A stretch of DNA of 64,000 nucleotides, from positions 487,190-551,189 of the forward strand of contig CM051459.1 in NCBI GenBank assembly GCA_028095005.1, in the 5' to 3' direction. A model generated the notes under the pieces. The model searched no databases. It worked only from the letters and a program-made list of their open reading frames with translations, and had not been told where the DNA came from. Positions 23,701 through 32,363 of the stretch are shown here, in pieces (positions within the stretch are counted from its first letter, which is position 1; every line of letters starts with the position of its first letter). Source of the stretch: Rhynchospora pubera (taxonomy: Eukaryota; Streptophyta; Magnoliopsida; Poales; Cyperaceae). The position numbers were made by a program, and so were the translations under genes.

Positions 23701-25567
23701 TGATATCGTTATTATTTGTAGGTTTTTGGACCGTACTTAGCACTCAAATCATACTCAAACCATTCAATTATTTGATAAATTGCTATGATTTTCTAGGGAT
23801 TGGCTCTACCGTCGTCTTTTCTCTTATTTTCAGGTTTCTCGATGATTTCTAGTGGATTCTCGAATATTAGATGGATTTTGGCACTTGGCATACGCTAGAC
23901 GACTCATTCCTAGCACTTGGAGGCAACATCAAAGCTACTACTCGGACCGAAGGCACGTTTATTGCATAAAATGAGAGTCTAAGGAAAGCAAATGGCTAAA
24001 TAGAGTCAACATGATTGTAGAGCTCAACCTAAGCTTTCCAACGACTTTTGAATCACCTAAATCGGAGTTCGGACGAAAGAGATATGACCAAAATACCACA
24101 TGTATTCAAAGATGGAGTCTCAGTTCGACCCGAACAGATCCAGTTCGACCCGAAGTGCTCTAGTTCGGTCCGAACTGAGGTCATTTGGTCCGAATTGAGC
24201 TGTTTTGACCCAAATTAGCCCTGTCCAGTCCGAACAAAACTTGTCCAGACCGAACCGAGAGCTGCCATGGCATATTTGGAAGGGTCTTCACGCATGGAAA
24301 CTCGATATTTTGGTATGTCTTCTTGCCATAGCGCCCCAGCCTCCTTTCCAAGCCAGAAGACCACTATATATTCGCCCGAAGGCCTGAAGGAAAGGAATTC
24401 TACCCTCCATAACACAATTCCACCTTCCTTAGGTGATTCCACCATTGATTTCATTGATGCAACCATATTCTTGAGGCGACGGCAGCAAGGAGAAGGTTGG
24501 AGACACGCGTTGCAACACCCCACTGCCTTTGATAATTGAAGATCGAGCATAGAAAGACAACTTGGTTTATTCTTCCTATGTCTTTATCTCTAATTTCCAT
24601 GGGCTTGTATCTTGTGATTTCTACTCTATTTATTGTTTGTTTTAGTACTATGTTAGGCTAAATATATGTTGTCTTAGGGTATGGATGTAGTTTAGGTTTA
24701 GTTTGATGTTATGACTTGATATGACTTGATGTTTTGCTTTATGATCTATTTATTGAGTAGTATTTTAATTGCTTGTTTAATTCCCTTGTTTTGACCTGAT
24801 TTACTTCTAAATAAAGGCCTGTTTAGTTAAGTTACAAGGTTAGGTTAAACAATTAGGATTAAATTAAGTACTTGGGATAAGTCGAAGATTCGAAAGAGGA
24901 GATTAGCTAGCACTGAAAGGTGTAGTTTCTAAGTTGGCTGAAAGGCAACTTAGATATCCCTAAGAAAACAAATAAATAAGACATAGGTTAATTAAAATAC
25001 CGACACGAAAGTTTAGGTTTAATTGGTCTATGTGGGCAAAGTAGAGACCTGTACTAATTTCTAGTCCAAAAGACGACAGTTGAGGATTAGGTAATGTAGC
25101 TATAGCCGATCTGAGCCCTTCATAAAGTTAAAACTCAAGTTGTATGGTCATAACTCAACATACCAGCCTCTGTTCGGACCGAACAAGTCGTGTTCGGACC
25201 GAACTGACGGCCTATGCTTAGATTTGTTGTTATTTAACGCGACAGCGAGCGATCCAGCAAATCGAGGACTAAACCTAAGTGAATCCTGACCCCTAAGACG
25301 CCTTATTATACTTGAAAAACCCCCAAAATCTACTTACTTTAGTTTACCTTATTATTTAGAATCAAAACAACCAAAAATATCTACTTAATTGCATTGTTAT
25401 TTACAACACTCTCACCCTTATTTTATTGTCTAGCTTCATAAAAAAAACAAGTCCAGTAATCGTTAATCCGTCCTGTGGGTTCGACCCTAAGCTTAACTCC
25501 GAACGACTAGTGAGGTTAGGTCTAGGTTTATAAATTTATTTGATTCCTAGGTTTAAAGCCTTCATCA
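23701..25567 (+). repeat. Athila-like 3' LTR
   Basis: 1867 bp, same ends and content as 16863-18729, including the dyad cluster at about 24120-24262 and two perfect dyads at about 25169-25204. Confidence 0.95.
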
Positions 25568-26269
25568 CCTCCCTTGGGTGCTAAGCTTGCAACGAAGCTC
25601 TGTCACCGTCGTCGTCTTCGTTGATATGGGCTTGAAACGGCTGAGTTTTGTTATTTTCATTGACTCTCGGTTCTGCCGTCCAAGCCCGCTCGACGGATGT
25701 CTTGCTTGCGCACACGGTCAAGCAAGGCTACCCGCCGGCAGGGAAGGCCTAGTATACAACTGGAGGGATTTTACCTCAGCTGCTCTACTATACCTTCCCG
25801 TTCTCATCAGCTGCTCTACTATACTTCCTGTTCCTTTCCCTCTCTTTCCTCTTTTTTTTTTTTTTTTTTTTTGTCGTTGCCATCTTTACTCAAGCTTCTG
25901 TTTGTATTTGTTTTGTTTTTTGTTTCCTAAGGAGAAAAGAAGGCGTTTAGGATCTTGAGTGGGGGAAAGAAGAAAGGGAGCTCTTGGTGAAAACGTTTGT
26001 GGGGCAACCCCTCTATTTATAGGTGCCCTACCACCGACAATGGTGGGCCCCCCATTGTCGTGTTGAAATAAATGCGAGACTAGCACATTAAATGCCAGAT
26101 ATGAATTGTGGTCCGGAGTAGTTGGGTTGTATCCTTAAATTTCGCCGCATATGTCGGGAGACGAATATTTGCTTCTTTGATGGAATGGCTTTGCTAAATT
26201 TGGATAAAACCGTACGTATTGCTGATTGCTTCTTTAATGTCGGGTAGTGTTATTGATGACGGGTGACGT
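25568..26269. other. Tat-like internal non-coding segment, right of the Athila insertion
   Basis: Resumes the Tat-like element after the Athila-like insertion. It holds a poly-T tract (about 25852-25872) and no convincing gene. The open frame at 25578-25958 is low-complexity and unsupported. Confidence 0.5.
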
Positions 26270-26868
26270 TGCGACTAATGTCTGTTTTGATAGTAGGCTG
26301 TGCATGGCGGTACGGCTAAGGTCTGCTGTGATGGTAGACATGGCTATGCGGCTAACGGCTGTTCTATGGCAGACTGCGCATGGATGTGCGGCTAACGTCT
26401 GTTCTATGGCAGACTGCGCATGGATGTGCGGCTAACGTCTGTTCTATGGCAGACTGCGCATGGATGTGCGGCTAACGTCTGTTCTATGGCAGACTGCGCA
26501 TGGATGTGCGGCTAACGTCTGTTCTATGGCAGACTGCGCATGGATGTGCGGCTAACGTCTGTTCTATGGCAGACTGCGCATGGCTGTGCGGCTAATGTCT
26601 GTTTCATGGCAGACTGCGCATGGCTGTGCGGCTAACGTCTGTTTCATGGAAGGCTGTACATAGCTATGTTGCTAAGGTCTGTTATGATGGCAGACTGCGC
26701 ATGGCTATGCGGCTAACGTCTGTTCTATGGCAGACAGCGCATGGATGTGCGGCTAACGTCTGTTCTATGGCAGACTGCGCATGGCTGTGCGGCTAACGTC
26801 TGTTTCATGGAAGACAGCGCATGGATGTGCGGTTACCGTCTGGCTCATGGATGTGTGGCTAACATCTT
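26270..26868 (-). repeat. 40-bp tandem repeat array in the Tat-like element
   Basis: About 14 units with a period of 40 bp, each containing GCGGCTAACGTCTGTT and GGCAGACTGCGCATGG. The central units (26380-26600) are nearly identical and the edges are degenerate. It lies downstream of gag in the element's direction. Tat-lineage elements are known for variable tandem arrays of this kind that can seed satellites. Confidence 0.93.
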
Positions 26869-26888
26869 GTCATAGTGTTGTGTGTAAT

Positions 26889-28373
26889 TCATGAAAGATT
26901 TGTAATAATGAACTCTAAAGTAAAGGAATTTTGCAATCTGGGGGATGTGCTTTGTCTGTTATTTGGTGCAGCAAATGTGTTGTGACGATAGCCTTGAATG
27001 GCCGCGATGTGCTCCTCTGCACGAATAAGGTGTTCGGCCCGTTCCCTAAATGCAGCGAAATCAGAGAACTTTTCCGTCATTGCTGCCCACTGGACGGGTC
27101 CTTCCAGTAACCCGCGCTGCACCGCTAACAGCGCCATGTCTTCCCGATAATCTCCTCATTTATTGGCTTCGATGGAAAATCGATCAAGATAATCTCGGGT
27201 GTGCTCAGAGGGGTGTTGTCGAATACCCATGAGGTCCATGCATGTTTTGGGGGGTGCTCGAACACTAGCAAATCTTTTAAGAAACTTGGTGGTAAGGTCT
27301 CTGTAGCTGGATACCGAACCAGGAGGTAGTTGTGCATACCACTCCCAAGCGATTCCCTCTAGTCTTGTAGGGAAGACGAGACACATGGTTCGTTCAGATG
27401 CCCCGGTGATGAGCATAGACTCTCGGAAGGTGTTAACAAAGGCTCGAGCGTCGTGAGCTGGATAAGCGGGGTACTTGTCAAGGCTGGCAAAATCCTTGAG
27501 ACGAAGGGCCTTTCCTTTGTATAAGTGTCGAGCCAAGGCTCCACGAGGAGGCGAAGGACTATCATGCCGCTTCCAGGAGGTTTTACGCAAACGTTGAGCA
27601 CGCGGTCTGGACCGTCCGTCGCTAGTGTCGCTTGTTTGAGAAAAACTTGGGGATGAGGATCTAGTTGAAGTGCTGTAACGTCCGCGCCGTTTCCTTAAAG
27701 GCGATTTGCGAGAAGATAGGTCGCTTGAACTGTGAGTACCGTATTCCGACGATGGTGATCGTTTCCTGGAGCGTCGTGAACGGGATTTGGAACGACCTCT
27801 TGTGTAAGAACGGGAGAGATTGGGGATGTTAGTATATTGGGAACGCCTGTGAGATGGCTGTGGTCTGTGGTCTTCGCTGTGCAAAGCTAGGTCCTCTCTA
27901 TTGGATAGTCGGGTGTATGTTTGATTGGATGGCTGGGCTGGTACCCCTGACTGATTGGCCGGGAATATCGGATGTTGGTAAGGATATTGTTGAGGGGGAG
28001 GTTGGATGACAGTTGGAGGCTGGTACATTGGGTCGCGGGGAACATGAAACTGCTGAAGAAGGGGCGGTTGTGGTTGATGGTTGTGGCTGCTGTGAGCGGA
28101 AGAGGGTGTAAAGGGAGGCACTGTAGGAGGGGTTTGTGGTAGTGTTTGATAATTGCGCATGTCTGGTGGAGCAACATTGTTGATGGTTGGGGGGTTGTGT
28201 CTTGGGGCTAAGGAGATGCTAACAGATTGATCAGATGTTTGCTCCGTTCCTGGAGGTGGAGGTTGTGGAGTTGTTGCTGGGGTGTTAAAGGTTGCGGTGC
28301 TAGTTGCCATTGTCTTGGCGGATGGTGTACTAAAGTCTAACTTTTTTGGATGAATGTTCTTACTCCCTTTCAT
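26889..28373 (-). pseudogene. gag: Tat-like gag, truncated and with one stop
   Basis: Starts at ATG 28373. About 405 codons lead to an in-frame TGA at 27156-27158, and the same frame continues to 26889. The N-terminal half is Pro/Gln/Ser-rich with an Arg/Ser tract. Residues about 290-405 form the retrotransposon Gag core (region with AWEWYAQLPPGSVSSY). The C-terminal part after the stop keeps Gag-like helices, but the frame ends without a zinc knuckle or protease. In a complete relative the knuckle would follow. Internal deletion of the rest of gag-pol probably made this a non-autonomous element; the TGA may be a later mutation. Confidence 0.85.
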
Positions 28374-28440
28374 GCGAATTGGAGCTCAAACAATAAGAAA
28401 AAGATCGTGTTTCTCGATTGTTGGGATGAGCTCTTGTAAT

Positions 28441-28455
28441 TTACGGTGGGCGCCA
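28441..28455 (-). other. Tat-like primer-binding site
   Basis: Minus-strand TGGCGCCCACCGTAA, two bases inside the LTR at 28458. The TGGCGCC start is typical of Gypsy primer sites; the exact tRNA was not determined. Confidence 0.8.
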
Positions 28456-28457
28456 GT

Positions 28458-29032
28458 TGATAACCTACAATCTAGCTCATAGATCTCAACAGAGAGTTGA
28501 TATGAAGAAGAGTAAGAAATTCTTTATTAGCTTAATACATGGTTCCTTTTGTTTACAGAATGTCTAACCCCCTTTCCCTATGGAGGGGGGTTCCTATTTA
28601 TAGTCATCTGGTGGTCCCCCATCGCATCGGATCTTTTGTGGCCTCATCGTGTCCTCATCCTCCTTATTCGACTGCGGCATGAAGGTCGCCGCGGCCTCCC
28701 TCAACCTCAACATATCTCCTTCTCATTTGTGGCCAACGTTCATCCAGGCGAGGCTGAGTGCGAGGTTGAGTCGAGGCTTCCTGAATGACTATTGCCTAAA
28801 GGTCACAGAACATCCCGCGGCCGTTAAGGAAAGGACATCCGTGCTCAGAAACCGTTTCCTCTAGGGGGCCCACCGGCGAGAGCTCTCTCTAACGATTCCT
28901 GACCCCCCTTCTGAGCGCAACGACCTCGGACCCACCTTCATCATAACGACTCGTGGGCTCCTTTCTCTAAAAAAAGGCCTCACACAGGACTTTTCGTAAC
29001 TATTAGGCCCATATTATAATCTGACTATATCA
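28458..29032 (-). repeat. Tat-like element 5' LTR
   Basis: 575-bp copy of 11586-12160, followed by the TSD CATAT. Confidence 0.95.
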
Positions 29033-29481
29033 CATATGATTTTGACTTGCTGAAATGATAGTAACGTGGAAGTACAAAAAGACATTTAATGAAATGACCA
29101 AAGTCAAATTGCATGTACTAAGTTAGGCAACTTTCACAAATAGATTTGATAAAATATAAAAATTGTAAAAGGGTTTGACAAAGTCACGTTTAGGCATTTT
29201 CTTAGGAGAAATAAATGATTTTGAAAAAGGTTTGCAAATGCCATATGCAAAGAAAATAAGTAAACAAATTTTGATAAGAAAAATATAGAAAAATAGCTAA
29301 ATATTGGAAACTAGTTTTCATTTGCTTTTCAAATGACCCAAAATTTATCTTTTCATGGGCCTAAGGAACTGATTGGACTTAACCAATTGTATGACAATTT
29401 AACATAATTATCCTAGAAATTTTAATTTATTAAAAAGATATTTCAATCAATGATTTTTTTTTTTTTTTTGGGGTGTCTACA
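29033..29481 (-). repeat. 3' LTR of the Tat/Ogre-like element, second part
   Basis: Continues the LTR interrupted at 11585 and matches 47131-47579. It ends GGGGTGTCTACA. Confidence 0.93.
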
Positions 29482-29494
29482 GCTGCCCCTCTTC
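29482..29494 (-). other. Polypurine tract of the Tat/Ogre-like element
   Basis: Minus-strand GAAGAGGGGCAGC immediately precedes the TG of the LTR. Confidence 0.85.
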
Positions 29495-29526
29495 AGCTAG
29501 TGTTATCTGATAGCACTATGCTGAAG
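29491..29526. other. Hairpin beside the polypurine tract
   Basis: A stem of 12 pairs with a single bulged base: CTTCAGC pairs with GCTGAAG and TAGTG with CACTA, around an 11-base loop that is itself partly complementary. In the element's direction it lies immediately upstream of the purine tract. Confidence 0.7.
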
Positions 29527-30205
29527 CCAGATGACACCCTAAACCAGATAGACATGTGATTGGCATAAGAGACTGCTAATCTTCGTACCTTGTGTTACTT
29601 AATGGTTACCTCAGGCATCAGGCATTCGAGGATGAATCCCTTCAGTGTACCAGGTACGAGTCAGACTGCTTGGCCTTGATCCCACTTGTACGTATTTCTC
29701 CTTCCTGGCAATGTAATGCTTGAATAACTAGATAAGACAATATAAATTTGAATTATTATTTAAATGTTGCCCCTGTTATCTCCATTTTTGATATTTCTTG
29801 TCAAAATGGTCGATTTGGGGCGTATTAGAAATAGGAGGTCCCTTATAGTAATTTGCCTCAGATGCCAAAACTAATTTTATCCATAAGGATGTTTTTTTTT
29901 TTTTTTGTTTTAAAAGGCTTCATCAATGGCACTATAGGGAGCCACGCAAGGTACCTGCAAAAGTATTAAAACATGTTAGTAACTGGATTGAATAATAATG
30001 ACTTTAATTTTTATTTATATATATCTTTTTTTTTTTTTTGGTTCCATTGTCAACTTTTATTTCTGGTCGCAAATTGCAAAGTTTATGATATGTGAAGAAT
30101 ATGGTATAGTTGTCACCAGGAGATTGTTTGAGAAACTTAAGATGGGATTTTGAGAAATCACTAGTAAAAGCTCGTTTATTCATATTGCCCAACTGTTTCA
30201 AAAAG

Positions 30206-30206
<1 letters not shown>

Positions 30207-30246
<40 letters not shown>
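30207..30246 (+). repeat. (ATT)n microsatellite
   Basis: About 13 ATT units; open frames across it are artefacts of the repeat. Confidence 0.9.
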
Positions 30247-30247
<1 letters not shown>

Positions 30248-30619
30248 TTTAGATCACACATTTACTCTTATAAAGCACCATTATTTTTTTAAAAAAAGTC
30301 CCATATATGCATATAACTGAAACAATTTTTGAACGGGCCTTCTCTAGATATCCTTTTGGGTAGTAACAGGAACCTCCCTGAATATCCAATTCGTACTGTT
30401 ATGCATGATATATGGTTTGACAACCCTATAGTTCCTACAACATAAAGATTCAAATACTGACCAGTTCTTTTTATCGAACAATCCCTGCAAATCAGGATAT
30501 TCGGTACCTATAAATCAACACTCCTCTTTTATAAAACTCATTGGGAATTATGGAAAAGACAAGTTATCCTATTTAACGATTGTCCCCATACCAATTATTC
30601 ACCACCACAGGAGAGAGAG

Positions 30620-30900
30620 GGAGTTTGAGTGCTAAAGGTTGGGTAGGGGATACCACTTGTGGATTGTAATAAAGAGGAAACTGTAGACCATTTGTTTCTA
30701 TAGTGTCCACATCATAGAGAAGTTTGGAATTGGTTTTCTGCGACAGTTTAATATTACTGTGCCTAGAAGTTTAGATGAACTGGTTAACTCAGCTTGGTGT
30801 GTAGACACAAATTTCAGATATGGTTACCAGCTTTGCATTAGTGCAATAGTGTGGAACTGTGGATAATGCGGATTAATAGGGATGCAGTTGGCTTTGATTG
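30620..30900 (+). pseudogene. LINE reverse-transcriptase C-terminal (zf-RVT) remnant
   Basis: Frames on the plus strand, opposite to the host element, read CNKEETVDHLFL, stop, CPHHREVWNWF (from 30665). After a one-base shift they read FNITVPRSLDELVNSAW. This is the pattern of the zf-RVT segment near the C-terminus of plant LINE ORF2 proteins. It has at least two stops and a frameshift. No poly-A tail or target duplication was identified, so the boundaries are approximate. It could also be a captured host zf-RVT-like fragment. Confidence 0.6.
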
Positions 30901-31465
30901 TAGCATTCCACACTTCTACTAGATCTTTTATTGTGTTGATTAAATCACTTCTGGTATATTGGTCAGAGCTTTGGTATGAGCAGGTGCGCAACCAGGTGAT
31001 GGAGATGATTCCTGGATTTGAAACACTGCCACTGATGAGGATGCTGGAATGAGAGGTGAAGTGCTAGCGCTGGCTTGATGGGTCAGGCGTAACAGTTGGA
31101 GTTACAAAATACTTTCTAGATCTGATTTTGTTTTGTTTTGTTTCTAAGAATTTCATTGGTTTATAGGGGTGTTATTGAATAAAATTTGGCTGTTTTGGAT
31201 CGAGTTGTAGCCATTGCTATTGATTGGGTTGGCTGTGTCTCTTTGGGGATGGTTATTGAATATTGACTGGTATTTGTGGGTAGTTGCAGGTTTTTATTTT
31301 TTGGCATGTATGTTGTAACTGAATTTTGGCTTTCTGTTCTGTGGAAAGCGGTAGTGGTAAAATCCCTACTTGTAAAAAGAAAGGAGAGATATGGACGAAC
31401 AGCAGGATGAGGTTCTTGGAGAGAGTTGAACTTAGAAGCTTTGAACTACATAATACTTTTGTTCT

Positions 31466-31530
31466 TTCTTTTTTTTTTGTTTTTTTTGTTTTTTGTTTTT
31501 TTTTTGTTTTTTTTGTTTTTTTTTGTTTTT
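31466..31530 (+). repeat. T/G low-complexity tract
   Basis: Runs of T broken by single G; it generates spurious Phe- or Lys-rich frames on both strands. Confidence 0.85.
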
Positions 31531-32363
31531 TGCAAACAGAGATACAATCAGAACTTTCACAACCGCATAAATGGCGTAGCGGTAAAAATAAAAAGAAATA
31601 AAATGTACATGACCGCATAAATGACGTGGCGGTAACAAAAAAAGAAAAAAAAAGGCAATTACATAATGTTGCGAGTAATTGCAAGAAAGAAAGAAGGGGT
31701 AATGAGATTTTTTTTGGTGATTAAAGGGGTGATGAGATTAGTGGTGGTGTATAATAGTATGGCGACATTCACCAAATAGATAAATCCCTTTTCACAAATT
31801 CGCTAATAATTCTTATAAACTAAAATTGTCAATTTATAAATCCAAAAATATCCTGAGTGGCCAAAAGAAAGGTTCGATAAAAGGAAAGGTTTTCTTCAAT
31901 CCTTTATGCATGTGAAACTATAAAATTGCCAAATCGTATTCTCTACCCTTAATAGTCCAATTGTATATTGACAAAGGTTCCTCAAAATATCCATTTTAAT
32001 TTAAATACCTAAGTGGACATGGGTGCACTTTCTTTCTAGTAAACTCAGTTGAACGCAAGTTTCTGATAATGTAACTATAAGTCTTATATGCTTGCTTACA
32101 GCCCAAGATTTTTTCTGCTAAACTACATGCCATGGTGTAGGTTTTAACCATAATGAAATTATTTAGAAACATATAAATATATATAATTTTTTTTATATAT
32201 GAATTCTCAAAATACTTAATTTTCTCAAACAATCGTACCAGTTGAACGAAACTGACATTTTCTTCCCCCTTTTTTTTTGTGTAAAGCCAAATTTGTGAAA
32301 GGATTCTAAAGTAAAGACTTCCCATGTATAACCTCTGATTTGCAAAATTGAAAGGGAAATAAG

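Larger units (their letters stand above)
16863..25567 (+). mobile_element. Athila-like Ty3/Gypsy element, gag-protease only
   Basis: LTRs of 1867 bp each (16863-18729 and 23701-25567) show no difference in the stretches compared. The primer site is of the tRNA-Asp type used by Athila, the Gag and protease are Athila-like, and it carries the Athila-type GAGGACAATGCTTGA and TTAAGTTTGGGGG blocks. The flanks are CCTGC and CCTCC, a TSD with one mismatch. After the protease there is no RT, RNase H or integrase, only 1.8 kb of non-coding DNA, so it is non-autonomous. LTR identity indicates the youngest event in this nest. It carries many TTCGG(A/T)CCGAA dyads in LTRs, coding linkers and 3' region. 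Confidence 0.93.
11586..29032 (-). mobile_element. Tat-like non-autonomous element nested in the left LTR
   Basis: LTRs of 575 bp (11586-12160 and 28458-29032), apparently near-identical, with a perfect TSD CATAT (11581-11585 and 29033-29037). The right LTR of the host element shows the empty site near 47131. Orientation is minus: primer site 28441-28455, gag 28373 to 26889, then a 40-bp tandem array and a purine tract at 12161-12178. No RT, RNase H or integrase is present, so it must rely on another element. A large antisense gene sits on the plus strand between the array and the far LTR. It hosts the Athila-like insertion at 16863-25567. Confidence 0.93.
29530..32363. other. Non-coding region between integrase and the 3' LTR
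   Basis: About 2.8 kb with no retroelement frame. It contains T runs (29459, 29890, 30028), an (ATT)n run, a LINE-like fragment (30620-30900), a T/G-rich tract (31466-31530) and two imperfect copies of ACCGCATAAATG...GCGGTA (about 31560-31585 and 31611-31636). Long 3' non-coding regions are usual in Tat/Ogre elements. Confidence 0.6.

Noticed and set aside
26270..26868. CRISPR-like array
   Set aside because: 40-bp head-to-tail units without unique spacers, inside a plant retrotransposon.
31253..31684. 143-codon frame with Lys/Thr-rich middle
   Set aside because: Generated by a T/G low-complexity tract read on the minus strand.
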